Source: Streptococcus uberis (GTDB taxonomy: Bacteria > Bacillota > Bacilli > Lactobacillales > Streptococcaceae). Taken from it: DNA of 64,000 nt. The stretch is from the NCBI RefSeq assembly GCF_900475595.1, contig NZ_LS483397.1, positions 901,001 to 965,000 of the forward strand, given 5' to 3'. Under the pieces are notes generated by a model that saw only the letters and a list, made by a program, of their open reading frames with translations, made no database searches and was not told the DNA's origin. Position numbers and translations under genes: made by a program. Position 1 is the first letter of the stretch. Each line of letters starts with the position of its first letter. Below are positions 16,611 through 25,455 of this stretch, piece by piece.

Positions 16611-18171
16611 ACTCCCATTCTACTGTTGCGGGTGGTTTGCTGGTGATATCGTAGACGATACGGTTGACGTGGTCAACTTCGTTGACGATGCGTGTTGAGA
16701 TTTTTTTAAGGACATCCCAAGGGAGTTGGGCAAAGTCAGCTGTCATACCATCAATAGAAGTGATGGCACGAATTGCGATGGTGTAATCGTAAGTACGGCC
16801 GTCTCCCATAACACCAACAGAACGAACACCTGTATTAACAGTGAAATACTGCCAAACATCACGGTCAAGACCAGCTTTAGCAATTTCTTCGCGAAGAATC
16901 GCATCTGATTCACGGACAGTTTCTAATTTTTCTTCTGTGATAGCACCCATGACACGAATGGCAAGACCTGGTCCTGGGAAAGGTTGGCGCCAAACAATGT
17001 TTTCTGGCATTCCAAGTGCAATACCTAACTCACGAACTTCATCTTTAAACAAGGTGTTGAGTGGTTCAATTAATTGGAATTGCATGTCTTCTGGTAGGCC
17101 ACCCACGTTATGATGAGATTTGATGGTTTGAGCTGTTTCTGTTCCTGATTCAATAATATCAGTATAGAGGGTTCCTTGAGCAAGGAAGTCAACACCTTTC
17201 AATTTACTTGCTTCATCATCAAAGACATAAACAAATTCATTCCCAATGATTTTACGTTTTTTCTCTGGATCATCAACACCTGCAAGAAGTTCTAAGAAAC
17301 GATCTTTAGCATCAACACGGATAATATTAAGACCAAATTTGCCTCCAAGCATACCCATGACTTGATCACCTTCATCTTTACGTAAAAGACCATGGTCCAC
17401 AAAGATACAGGTTAATTGGTCTCCGATTGCTTTTTGTAATAGGACACCAACGACTGAAGAATCAACACCACCAGAAAGTCCTAGTAGTACTTTTTTATCT
17501 CCGACAGTTTCTCTGATTTTCTCGATTTGCATATCAATGAAGTTGTCCATAGACCAATCCCCACGAGCACCGCAAATGAAGATAGCAAAGTTTCTCAAAA
17601 TATCATTTCCATACACCGAATGTCTAACTTCTGGATGGAATTGAATGCCGTAGATATGTTTTTCTGAATTTTCAATTGCAGCATACGGGCAGTCATTTGA
17701 ATCACCGACCAGATGGAAACCATCAGGAATCTCAGTTACCGCATCACCATGACTCATAAGAACTAGTTGTTCATCAGGGGTATCCGCAAAAAGTTTTGAA
17801 GCTGTACGAATGTTTAGAGTTGATTGTCCATATTCGCGATTTCCCGCTTGACCAGCAGGAACAACTTTACCGCCTAGTTGATCTGTGATTAATTGCATTC
17901 CATAACAGATCCCAAGAATAGGAATACCTAATTCAAAAATTTCTGGATCAATACCAAAGGCATTGTCGGCATAAACTGAGTTTGGACCACCAGATAAAAC
18001 AATCCCGATTGGATTAATTTCTCGAATCTCTTGGGCAGTAATTTTATGGCTTTTCAATTCAGAAAATACACCAAACTCACGAATGCGTCTAGCAATTAAC
18101 TGATTGTATTGACTACCATAATTAAGAACGATAATCTTTTGAACGTCTTTCAACATTGAAATTTCAGTCAT
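16609..18171 (-). CDS. guaA: GMP synthase (glutamine-hydrolysing)
   Basis: Converts XMP, ATP and glutamine to GMP in purine synthesis. It is a 520-residue fusion of a class I glutamine amidotransferase (Cys89 in GICYGMQ; His/Glu in FHPEVRHS) and an ATP-pyrophosphatase domain ([11 protein letters not shown]-loop near residue 235), followed by the dimerisation domain ending in [10 protein letters not shown]. The ATG is preceded by AAAGGA at 6 bases. It is monocistronic. The 3' end is duplicated downstream, which is discussed as an insertion scar; the coding sequence itself is intact. Confidence 0.97.
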   Translation of the reverse strand: MTEISMLKDVQKIIVLNYGSQYNQLIARRIREFGVFSELKSHKITAQEIREINPIGIVLSGGPNSVYADNAFGIDPEIFELGIPILGICYGMQLITDQLGGKVVPAGQAGNREYGQSTLNIRTASKLFADTPDEQLVLMSHGDAVTEIPDGFHLVGDSNDCPYAAIENSEKHIYGIQFHPEVRHSVYGNDILRNFAIFICGARGDWSMDNFIDMQIEKIRETVGDKKVLLGLSGGVDSSVVGVLLQKAIGDQLTCIFVDHGLLRKDEGDQVMGMLGGKFGLNIIRVDAKDRFLELLAGVDDPEKKRKIIGNEFVYVFDDEASKLKGVDFLAQGTLYTDIIESGTETAQTIKSHHNVGGLPEDMQFQLIEPLNTLFKDEVRELGIALGMPENIVWRQPFPGPGLAIRVMGAITEEKLETVRESDAILREEIAKAGLDRDVWQYFTVNTGVRSVGVMGDGRTYDYTIAIRAITSIDGMTADFAQLPWDVLKKISTRIVNEVDHVNRIVYDITSKPPATVEWE

Positions 18172-18393
18172 TGTAATCCTTTCATTTTATCAACTTTTTA
18201 GTCAATAGTTTTCACCCCATTTTAGCATAAATTGGCTAATTTGGCATTAATTATTGAAAATAAGGTCTCTTTTTTTCTTATTTCCGAATGTTCAGATGAG
18301 ACGTCATTTTAGCCCCAAAAGAACAAACCCCTGTTTGGAAATCTTTAAGTTTTCTTTAGTATTCTTATTTTATTAAAATATGAGGTCTTCATT

Positions 18394-19554
18394 ATGGTTA
18401 CCAAAAGAAAGATAATAAAGTATAGCATCAATTTCTTGTTGGTCTGTCTCCCCTTATGGTTCGGATTATTTCTCATCAATCACAAGATCCAAAAAACAGA
18501 GACAAGGTTAGATTTCAAAAGTCGGTGGGTTACTTATCATTGGGAAGATGGTCGCATATCCATTGGTAAAGCTTTTGGGAAAGCTGGCGCCTCAAAAGTG
18601 ATCAGTGTCGATTGGCAGAGCGAGAAGCATTTACCCAGTCCTTCAAATAGTATTTCCCAAAAAGAAATTCATGAAACGCTTGCTGTCAGCTTAAAAGCGA
18701 AAGCTTCCGCCAAAGAAAATAATGCTATCTTAAAAAAGGCATTTGATTTTGCCAGAAAACATCCTGGAACTGATTTGATTTTTCCAAAAGGTCATTTTAA
18801 ACTAGGAACTTTAACCCCGGATAAAGATTATCAAGTCTTGCCAAGTCACACTAGTCTCATAGGCCGTCAAACGACCTTGCTTATTTCTGGTTCGGAGTAT
18901 TGGCTTGGCTTACCGTCAGGCCCTAAAGCTGAAGATGGGGTCAGTGATTTTAGAATGACAGGTTTGCATTTTAAGGCCCAGAACCTGGTCAAAGGTGATA
19001 AACTGTTGATTATGGTAGATCATGGTAAAGACTGGTTTATTAGTCATAATCGTTTTACCTTGGTTCATCAAAAAGGAAGTCACGTTTTTGACCTAGGATC
19101 GCTTCAAAACTCGCGATTCAGTGAAAATGAATTCTATGGTTATGCCCCTGGTTTAGATTCTCAAGAACTGTTCAAAAAGGGTCACAATTTACATGATTTT
19201 TATGCGGAAGCCATTCAATTAGATGCTGCGGATCCTAATGGGGTTTGGGATGCGGGAATTATCAAGTCCATTCAAGCTAATAACCATCTCTATAATCAAA
19301 CAAGATTTTTATGTAATGGAATCAGTATTGACCATAATCACTTCTTGCCTTATAAAAATGAAAAAGGGAACATTATTGCCTATGGGGCGTCAATTGGTCA
19401 GCATTCTTCTAAGGTTGGTCAGGTTTCTATTCGACATAATGTGTTTGAAAATTGTATTGTTTCCCAGTTTTCCCCTGTCAAATCATGGGTCTTAGCACCT
19501 ATTCATGTTTTAAGTGATCAATTAGACAGTTTTAACAATGTTTTTAAAGAATGA
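18394..19554 (+). CDS. Membrane-anchored right-handed beta-helix protein, function unknown
   Basis: A 386-residue protein with one N-terminal membrane segment (INFLLVCLPLWFGLFLI, residues about 12-28) and a large outside domain. The region from about residue 115 shows the short repeated strands of a pectate-lyase-like parallel beta-helix (IFPKGHFKLGTL, MTGLHFKAQNL, FISHNRFTLVHQ, FSENEFYG, ISIDHNHFLPY, VSIRHNVFENCIVS), with N/H ladders. A carbohydrate lyase, hydrolase or epimerase of a surface or host glycan is possible; catalytic residues cannot be assigned. GAGG at 8 bases supports the ATG. It is a lone gene divergent from guaA. Confidence 0.7.
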   Translation: MVTKRKIIKYSINFLLVCLPLWFGLFLINHKIQKTETRLDFKSRWVTYHWEDGRISIGKAFGKAGASKVISVDWQSEKHLPSPSNSISQKEIHETLAVSLKAKASAKENNAILKKAFDFARKHPGTDLIFPKGHFKLGTLTPDKDYQVLPSHTSLIGRQTTLLISGSEYWLGLPSGPKAEDGVSDFRMTGLHFKAQNLVKGDKLLIMVDHGKDWFISHNRFTLVHQKGSHVFDLGSLQNSRFSENEFYGYAPGLDSQELFKKGHNLHDFYAEAIQLDAADPNGVWDAGIIKSIQANNHLYNQTRFLCNGISIDHNHFLPYKNEKGNIIAYGASIGQHSSKVGQVSIRHNVFENCIVSQFSPVKSWVLAPIHVLSDQLDSFNNVFKE

Positions 19555-19617
19555 CGGTCCCTTTTCCTTAGAAATGTGATAAACTATGATATAAGAAAAT
19601 TCTGAGGAGATGGATGC

Positions 19618-20316
19618 ATGTTGCCAGCCTATATCAAGATTCATGATGCTATAAAAAAAGATATCGATGAAGGTGTTTGGCTTATTGGGGATCGTTTGCC
19701 AAGTGAACGCGATTTAGCTGATCATTTTGAGGTGAGTCGGATGACTCTACGTCAGGCCGTTACCCTTTTAGTTGAAGAAGGTATTTTGGAGAGACGCGTT
19801 GGAAGTGGTACCTATGTTGCTAGTCATCGGGTACGTGATAAGATGCGTGGTACAACCTCTTTTACAGAAATTGTCCATTCTCAAGGGAAAACACCATCAT
19901 CTAAACTTATTTCTTATCAAAGGCAATTGGCTTCTGATACAGAAATAAAAGAACTTCAATTAGAGCCGTCCGACTATGTCATTCGCATGGAACGGATTCG
20001 TTACGCGGACAATATTCCCTTGGTTTTTGAAGTGGCTTCAATTCCTGAAAAGTTTATTAAAGACATGAAACGTGACGAAATCACGGAACACTTTTTTAAA
20101 ACTCTTGTTTCTCATGGTTTTGAAATTGGCAAAAGCCGTCAAACCATTTATGCCAAAACAGCTAGTGAACGTGTTGCGAGTTATTTATCCGTAAGCCGCG
20201 GCCACGCTATTTTGGCCCTAACCCAAGTATCTTATTTTAGCAACGGGAATCCATTTGAGTATGTGCGTAGCCAATATGTTGGTGATCGTTTTGAATTCTA
20301 TCTGGAAAATAATTGA
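19618..20316 (+). CDS. GntR/HutC-family regulator with UTRA domain
   Basis: A 232-residue repressor: winged helix (residues about 5-70; LPSERDLADHFEVSRMTLRQAVTLLVEEGILERRVGSGTYV) and UTRA effector domain (about 88-228; MRGTTSFTEIVHSQGKTPSSK). It resembles the NagR/DasR/YvoA branch that senses glucosamine-6-phosphate or N-acetylglucosamine-6-phosphate, which would link it to amino-sugar control, but no such target is next to it. It lies 63 bases after the beta-helix gene with a GAGGAG site before the ATG and is followed by a terminator. Confidence 0.85.
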   Translation: MLPAYIKIHDAIKKDIDEGVWLIGDRLPSERDLADHFEVSRMTLRQAVTLLVEEGILERRVGSGTYVASHRVRDKMRGTTSFTEIVHSQGKTPSSKLISYQRQLASDTEIKELQLEPSDYVIRMERIRYADNIPLVFEVASIPEKFIKDMKRDEITEHFFKTLVSHGFEIGKSRQTIYAKTASERVASYLSVSRGHAILALTQVSYFSNGNPFEYVRSQYVGDRFEFYLENN

Positions 20317-20318
20317 TG

Positions 20319-20345
20319 AAAGAGTTTGAAAAACTCTTTTTTTCT
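20319..20345 (+). terminator. Terminator after the GntR gene
   Basis: AAAGAGTTT / AAACTCTTT 9-bp stem with GAA loop and a T-run. Confidence 0.9.
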
Positions 20346-20394
20346 TTTATATTGGAAGGAAGCCTAGCTGAAACCTGTTTTAAAGCATTTCCTA

Positions 20395-20424
20395 TTGTTA
20401 ATCTGCCTTAAGATATGGTAGAAT
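20395..20424 (+). promoter_or_regulatory. ylxM-ffh promoter
   Basis: TTGTTA (20395-20400), 18-base spacer, extended TGG plus TAGAAT (20419-20424). The predicted transcript start is about 20431, at or one base before the likely ylxM ATG (20432). Confidence 0.65.
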
Positions 20425-20431
20425 GAAGATT

Positions 20432-20764
20432 ATGGAAATTGAAAAAACAAATCGAATGAATGCTCTTTTTGAGTTTTATGCTGCCCTTTTGACGGACAAG
20501 CAGATGAACTATATTGAGCTTTATTACGCCGATGATTATAGTTTAGCAGAGATTGCTGAGGAATTTGGAGTAAGTAGACAGGCTGTCTATGACAATATAA
20601 AGCGGACGGAAAAGATTTTAGAATCTTATGAAATGAAGTTACACATGTACTCTGATTACATTGTCCGTAGTGAAATTTTCGACAGTATTATGCAAAAATA
20701 CCCTGATGATAGGTTTTTGCAGGAAAAATTGGCCATTTTGGTAAGTATAGATAATAGAGATTAA
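20432..20764 (+). CDS. ylxM: YlxM/p13-like UPF0122 helix-turn-helix protein
   Basis: A 110-residue protein with a sigma-factor-region-4-like helix-turn-helix ([30 protein letters not shown], residues about 30-60). YlxM binds and modulates the signal recognition particle GTPase Ffh in streptococci and is almost always the gene before ffh; here ffh starts 12 bases after the stop. The ATG at 20432 (MEIEKTNR) is chosen; an in-frame ATG at 20423 lies inside the -10 element. No ribosome-binding site precedes 20432, so the message may be leaderless, or translation may start at a later Met (20456). Confidence 0.93.
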   Translation: MEIEKTNRMNALFEFYAALLTDKQMNYIELYYADDYSLAEIAEEFGVSRQAVYDNIKRTEKILESYEMKLHMYSDYIVRSEIFDSIMQKYPDDRFLQEKLAILVSIDNRD

Positions 20765-20776
20765 GAGGAGTTTGGT

Positions 20777-22342
20777 ATGGCTTTTGAAAGTTTAACAGAG
20801 CGTCTTCAAGGCGTTTTTAAAGCAATTCGTGGGAAGAAAAAATTATCTGAAAAAGATGTTCAAGAGGTCACTAAGGAGATTCGTCTGGCCCTTTTAGAAG
20901 CTGACGTTGCTCTTCCTGTTGTTAAGACATTCATTAAACGGATTCGTGAACGTGCGATTGGTCATGAAATTATTGACACACTAGATCCAACACAACAAAT
21001 CCTTAAAATTGTCAATGAAGAATTGACTCAAATTTTAGGATCAGAAACGGCTGAGATTGTGAAATCACCAAAAATTCCAACCATTATCATGATGGTCGGT
21101 CTTCAGGGTGCTGGTAAAACAACCTTTGCTGGAAAATTAGCTAATAAATTAATCAAAGAAGAAAATGCAAGACCGTTGATGATTGCGGCCGATATTTATC
21201 GACCTGCAGCCATTGATCAGTTAAAAACTTTAGGTCAACAAATCAATGTCCCTGTATTTGATATGGGAACGGACCACTCTGCAGTGGAAATTGTGACAAA
21301 AGGGCTTGAGTTGGCGCGTGACAATCGTAATGACTATGTCTTAATTGATACGGCTGGTCGTCTCCAAATTGATGACAAATTGATGGCTGAATTGCGTGAT
21401 ATCAAGGCTTTAGCTAATCCGAACGAAATTCTCTTAGTAGTGGATAGCATGATTGGTCAAGAAGCAGCCAATGTTGCTTACGAATTTAATCACCAATTAA
21501 GTATTACAGGGGTTGTTTTAACAAAAATTGATGGGGATACCCGTGGGGGAGCGGCCTTATCAGTTCGTGAAATTACTGGAAAACCAATCAAATTCACTGG
21601 TACTGGTGAAAAAATCACCGACATTGAAACCTTCCATCCAGATCGTATGTCTAGCCGTATTTTGGGTATGGGTGACCTGCTTACCTTGATTGAGAAAGCA
21701 AGTCAGGAATACGACCAACAACGTTCCTTGGAATTGGCTGAAAAAATGCGCGAAAATACTTTTGATTTCAATGATTTCATTGAACAATTGGATCAAGTGC
21801 AAAACATGGGGCCAATGGAAGACCTCCTTAAAATGATTCCAGGAATGGCTGGTAACCCAGCTCTTGCTAATATCAAAGTTGATGAAAAACAAATTGCTCG
21901 CAAACGTGCTATTGTTTCTTCGATGACAAAAGAAGAACGTGAAAATCCAGAACTTTTAAACCCAAGTCGTCGTCGTCGAATTGCGGCAGGTTCTGGTAAC
22001 TCTTTTGTAGAAGTTAATAAATTCATTAAGGACTTTAACCAGGCAAAAGCGATGATGCAAGGTGTGATGTCTGGGGATATGAACAAGGCTATGAAACAAA
22101 TGGGGATTGATCCTAATAGGCTTCCTAAAAACATGCCTGCTGGTTCTATGCCAGATATGGCTGGTCTCGAATCCATGATGGGACAAGGTGGTATGCCTGA
22201 TATGTCGGCTTTGGGTGCTGATATGGATATGAGTCAGCTCTTTGGCGGAGGTTTGAAAGGCAAAATGGGTCAATTTGCGATGAAACAAGCCATGAAACGT
22301 CAAGCTAATAAAATCAAAAAAGCTAAGAAAAAACGTAAGTAG
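20777..22342 (+). CDS. ffh: Signal recognition particle GTPase Ffh
   Basis: The protein core of the signal recognition particle, which targets nascent membrane proteins to the translocon together with 4.5S/scRNA and FtsY. Its 521 residues comprise the N domain, the G domain (GLQGAGKTT P-loop near residue 108, DTAGRLQ, TKIDGD) and the Met-rich M domain that binds RNA and signal peptides, with a long Gly/Met-rich C-terminal extension (GGMPDMSALGADMDMSQLFGGG) typical of streptococci. AGAGGAG lies before the ATG. Co-transcribed with ylxM. Confidence 0.98.
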   Translation: MAFESLTERLQGVFKAIRGKKKLSEKDVQEVTKEIRLALLEADVALPVVKTFIKRIRERAIGHEIIDTLDPTQQILKIVNEELTQILGSETAEIVKSPKIPTIIMMVGLQGAGKTTFAGKLANKLIKEENARPLMIAADIYRPAAIDQLKTLGQQINVPVFDMGTDHSAVEIVTKGLELARDNRNDYVLIDTAGRLQIDDKLMAELRDIKALANPNEILLVVDSMIGQEAANVAYEFNHQLSITGVVLTKIDGDTRGGAALSVREITGKPIKFTGTGEKITDIETFHPDRMSSRILGMGDLLTLIEKASQEYDQQRSLELAEKMRENTFDFNDFIEQLDQVQNMGPMEDLLKMIPGMAGNPALANIKVDEKQIARKRAIVSSMTKEERENPELLNPSRRRRIAAGSGNSFVEVNKFIKDFNQAKAMMQGVMSGDMNKAMKQMGIDPNRLPKNMPAGSMPDMAGLESMMGQGGMPDMSALGADMDMSQLFGGGLKGKMGQFAMKQAMKRQANKIKKAKKKRK

Positions 22343-22364
22343 TTCCTTCTTAGTCTTAGTTTTC

Positions 22365-22404
22365 AAAAAATCTTCTTCTCCGAATAAAGGGAAGAAGATT
22401 TTTT
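22365..22404 (+). terminator. Terminator of the ylxM-ffh operon
   Basis: AAAATCTTCTTC / GAAGAAGATTTT 12-bp stem with a 12-base loop and T-run. Confidence 0.85.
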
Positions 22405-22557
22405 CTTACACTTTTTGTCTGCATATTTTCCTTTTGTAAGATCATTAGGTGATATAAACTTGTCTAGGGGGATTTATTTATTAAAATTTTAGTTTTCTTT
22501 AAGACAATTCCTTTATTCTTATTTATAATCAATCTAAAGAGAGTGAGTCTATTGATA

Positions 22558-23073
22558 ATGATCAAAAAAATCTTTGCTGTATCCTTTACTGTTATTGCAG
22601 GTCTTTCGGCCCTGATTGACGGTTATCTTTTGTTTTTTAAATCACCTGATACTAGCAATCAGACAAACCATGTTTCTCAAGAGGCTAAAGCCAAATCTAC
22701 AAATACCATTAGCTCAAGTGCGCAAGACTCATCTTCTGTTGACAGCAGTAGCGCAGTTTCCACCCAAACAAGTGGCCTCAAAGATGGTACTTATACAGGT
22801 GCTTCAACAAGTACGGAATGGGGCGATGTTCAACTTCAAATTAAAGTATCTGGTGGTAAGATGACAACTATCACGGTTTTAGCGCATCCTGATTCTCAAG
22901 GCCATTCTATCGCCATTAATGAGCAAGCTTTACCTATTTATAAAAAAGAAGCATTAGCTGCTCAAAGTTCTGCTATTGACCAAATTTCCGGTGCTACTGA
23001 AACTTATAAAGGTTTCACTGGATCCTTACAAGATGCCATTAATCAGGCAACAACAGGAGTTTTAAATGGATAA
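22558..23073 (+). CDS. Membrane-anchored FMN-binding (flavinylated) protein
   Basis: A 171-residue single-pass protein: membrane anchor (residues about 4-26), Ser/Thr-rich linker (about 40-74) and an FMN_bind domain (about 75-170). The motif DQISGATETYKG carries the SGAT sequence (144-147) in which ApbE links FMN to Thr147 by a phosphoester bond. It probably passes electrons between the haem-flavin reductase encoded downstream and an outside acceptor. The start is uncertain: ATG 22558 is chosen, but GTG 22543 or TTG 22552 sit better behind AAAGAGAG. It overlaps apbE by 8 bases. Confidence 0.85.
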   Translation: MIKKIFAVSFTVIAGLSALIDGYLLFFKSPDTSNQTNHVSQEAKAKSTNTISSSAQDSSSVDSSSAVSTQTSGLKDGTYTGASTSTEWGDVQLQIKVSGGKMTTITVLAHPDSQGHSIAINEQALPIYKKEALAAQSSAIDQISGATETYKGFTGSLQDAINQATTGVLNG

Positions 23074-23839
23074 TGTCCTTAAAGTCTCCCAGACAATTGA
23101 AGCGATGACCATTCCTTTTACGGTGACTCTCGCGACAAATGATAGAGTTAAAGCACAGCAAAGTTTAGAAAAGCTTCTGCCTATGATTCAAAAAGAGTTG
23201 GATCGTATTGATCATAGGTATTCAGCTTTTCGCCAAGACAGCCTGCTTTCTCGCTTTAATGCCGGAGAGGAATCCATTCTGATAGATGATCTTGAATTTT
23301 ACCAGGTATATGCCAACTGTGCGCAAGCTCAGATTCAAACGGATAATCATTTTAATCCTTATTTCAGTGGGGTCTACAATCCTACAGGCTATGTCAAGGG
23401 CTGGGCGATTGAGAAAATTTTTAAGGAAAAAATGCTGCCGCTAATGGATGAAGAGCATATCCTAGGACTTTGTTTGAACGGTGGTGGAGACATACAGTTC
23501 GCTAGCAGTGCGGCGACTGACTTTTCCTGGAGAGTAGCCATTGAATCCCCAGAGAATCCACAAGAAGTGATTGCTATTTATGATTTAAAAAACGGGGCTA
23601 TTGCCACCTCTGGGTTTAGTAAAAGAGGCAAGCATAGTCACCAAGCAGAAGGTTCAAAAACACAACAGGTTACCATTGTCGCAGATTGCTTGTCACTTGC
23701 TGATCTTTGGGCAACCGTAGGGCTAGTAGCAAGTTTAGAGGATTTTGAAGGATTAATGAAGCAGGAGAAACTGTCTGGCATCTTATGTCAAAATAATCAT
23801 CTTGCTGTCTTTTCTAAAGGGGATTGGGTTCATGATTAA
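23066..23839 (+). CDS. apbE: FAD:protein FMN transferase (ApbE/Ftp)
   Basis: Uses FAD to attach FMN covalently to Ser/Thr in D-x-x-S-G-A-T/S motifs of client proteins. The 257-residue protein shows ApbE elements: the DHRYSAFRQDSLLSRFNAG region, YVKGWAIEKI, LCLNGGGDIQFA and GAIATSGFSKRG. Unlike exported ApbE lipoproteins, it has no signal peptide or lipobox, so it should act in the cytosol. Likely clients are the FMN_bind proteins at 22558 and 34492, both in this window. The start overlaps the upstream gene and the stop overlaps the next gene by 8 bases: a tightly coupled operon. Confidence 0.9.
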   Translation: MDNVLKVSQTIEAMTIPFTVTLATNDRVKAQQSLEKLLPMIQKELDRIDHRYSAFRQDSLLSRFNAGEESILIDDLEFYQVYANCAQAQIQTDNHFNPYFSGVYNPTGYVKGWAIEKIFKEKMLPLMDEEHILGLCLNGGGDIQFASSAATDFSWRVAIESPENPQEVIAIYDLKNGAIATSGFSKRGKHSHQAEGSKTQQVTIVADCLSLADLWATVGLVASLEDFEGLMKQEKLSGILCQNNHLAVFSKGDWVHD

Positions 23840-25112
23840 AAAATTAACAGGAAATGTAGGTCTAGCTTGGTTGACCATTTTATTTGTCATTCCGCTGCCA
23901 TTTCTATACACCTTAAAAACAGGATTAACGGGTATCCATGCTAATAGTAGTTTGGGCATTTTACTAGGTGCCCTTGCTTATGTTTGGATGTTAGTATCCA
24001 TTTATATTGGAACAAAACCTAAGTGGTTGGATCGTCTGATTGGTTTACCAAGTGCTTTTATGATTCATGGTATGATTAGCTTATTAGCTATTTTACTTGC
24101 TTTTTTACATAAAGAACTCGATCCTTCAGCTGGTTTTATTAAATGGACTGGTGATGTAGCCTTTGTGATTTTTCTTGGGCTAGCTGCCTATTCCATGATT
24201 TTTATGGCTGGTTGGTTAACTACTAGAATTCCACTTTTACAAGAGATAAAGAATTTTTTAGAGAAACTATTCAAACATGAAATTTCTGTTTGGTTACACC
24301 GTCTTAATCTAATAGCTACTTTGCTAGTCTTTATTCATATGCAACTTATTGATTACATTTTTGCTATTAAGTCATTTATGGCTTTGATTTGGTTAGCAAC
24401 TTGTTTTGTCTTTGCCAGTTACTTGCTCTTTCATTTTAAACCTAATGCACATGGGATTGCTGCCGAACTTGTTTCAAACACAGAAGTAGCTCCTAATGTC
24501 AGAGAGCTTATTGTTCAATTACCTCGTAAATCACGGATGAAGTTTCAAGCTGGTGATTTTGCCTTTATTTCTTTCCCTGATATTTCAGGAATGTCTGAAC
24601 CCCATCCTTTTTCTCTATTGAATGCTCCTGATAAAAGCAAAGAGCTACGCTTTGCCATTAGAGGAGATGGTGATTTTACACGCCAATTGGCTCATATTCC
24701 AAATCATAGTCCTATTCGGGTGGATGGCGCTTATGGAAAATATCAACAGGTCATCAAGCGCTTTAAGCCTAAAGAACTAATTGTTATTGGTGGTGGTATA
24801 GGTGTGGTTCCTCTTTTTTCTATTGTTGATGGGAATCCTGATATACCGACACAGTTTTATTATACGGTTAAAGATGAGAGTCAGTTTCTTTACTTAGATA
24901 AATTCAAGGACTGGGCAAGCCGCTGCCATTTCAAAGGGAGATACCAAGTTGGTCGTTTTTCAGATGAGCTTATTTTGTCCCAACTTCCTGATAAGCAAGA
25001 TTACATTGTCTTATTAGGTGGTCCTATTTCAATGGGAAGGCATTGGAAGAAAGTTTTTGAAAACTATGGATTAGATCCTGAACGGGTTTATTTCGAAGAG
25101 TTTTCATGGTAA
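23832..25112 (+). CDS. Ferric-reductase-like/NADPH-oxidase-type haem-flavin membrane oxidoreductase
   Basis: A 426-residue transmembrane electron carrier. The N-terminal half has six membrane segments with two His pairs of FRE/NOX spacing (IHGMISLLAILLAFLHKE and LHRLNLIATLLVFIHMQ), suited to two b haems. The C-terminal half (from about 215) is an FNR-type module with the FAD motif HPFSLLNAP and the nucleotide-binding VIGGGIGVVPLFS. It should move electrons from cytosolic NAD(P)H across the membrane, probably to the flavinylated protein encoded first in the operon. ATG at 23832 follows AAAGGGGA. Ends at a hairpin shared with the next, convergent gene. Confidence 0.88.
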   Translation: MIKKLTGNVGLAWLTILFVIPLPFLYTLKTGLTGIHANSSLGILLGALAYVWMLVSIYIGTKPKWLDRLIGLPSAFMIHGMISLLAILLAFLHKELDPSAGFIKWTGDVAFVIFLGLAAYSMIFMAGWLTTRIPLLQEIKNFLEKLFKHEISVWLHRLNLIATLLVFIHMQLIDYIFAIKSFMALIWLATCFVFASYLLFHFKPNAHGIAAELVSNTEVAPNVRELIVQLPRKSRMKFQAGDFAFISFPDISGMSEPHPFSLLNAPDKSKELRFAIRGDGDFTRQLAHIPNHSPIRVDGAYGKYQQVIKRFKPKELIVIGGGIGVVPLFSIVDGNPDIPTQFYYTVKDESQFLYLDKFKDWASRCHFKGRYQVGRFSDELILSQLPDKQDYIVLLGGPISMGRHWKKVFENYGLDPERVYFEEFSW

Positions 25113-25117
25113 GAAAA

Positions 25118-25140
25118 AGCATTTACTTCTTGTAAATGCT
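25118..25140 (-). terminator. Terminator of the SOS cassette
   Basis: AGCATTTAC / GTAAATGCT with a 5-base loop; on the - strand it is followed by TTTTT. The stop codon of the last cassette gene lies inside it. It may also slow + strand transcription. Confidence 0.8.
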
Positions 25141-25455
25141 CTTTATCATTTTTAAATGCTCTTCTGGTAGGGCCTGACGAACGCCAATATAGTTGTAAAT
25201 GCTGATTTCCGAATTTTTCCCATTGGGAGTCAGTTCAAAACAAAAGTAGTGGTCTTTCTGGTCAATAGCATTTTCTTTGTTTAATTTAAAAAAGGGTAAT
25301 TGAGATTGGCCCATTGTTAAGAGAATATCATCTGTTAAAAAGGTAAGTGGAATATGAAGGGCGGAATATTTATAAAAGTCACTTTCAAACATACGATAAC
25401 TTTTACTAAAAAAATCAAATTGATACTTATTTTGATTAAAGGTATGACTAGCCAT
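25123..25455 (-). CDS. DUF5960 protein, last gene of the SOS cassette
   Basis: A 110-residue soluble protein of the small DUF5960 family, found mainly in streptococci and lactococci beside umuC. No enzymatic motif is recognised; Tyr/Phe-rich segments (FDFFSKSYRMFESDFYKYSALHIP) suggest a compact binding protein. It overlaps the preceding gene by 8 bases and has GGAGG 10 bases before its ATG. I recall that the S. uberis cassette (hdiR, umuC and two small genes) is needed for UV-induced mutagenesis; a role as accessory factor of the Y-family polymerase is inferred from position. Confidence 0.75.
   Translation of the reverse strand: MASHTFNQNKYQFDFFSKSYRMFESDFYKYSALHIPLTFLTDDILLTMGQSQLPFFKLNKENAIDQKDHYFCFELTPNGKNSEISIYNYIGVRQALPEEHLKMIKSIYKK

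Noticed and set aside
16464-16623. Simple internal duplication of a terminator
   Set aside because: The repeated part is the guaA coding tail, and the two neighbouring terminators have different stems (GGTCCA versus AGAAGCC), so duplication of one unit does not explain it.
18172-18393. Possible purine riboswitch upstream of guaA
   Set aside because: I could not find the conserved three-way-junction purine aptamer sequences; the gap is AT-rich with no strong structure.
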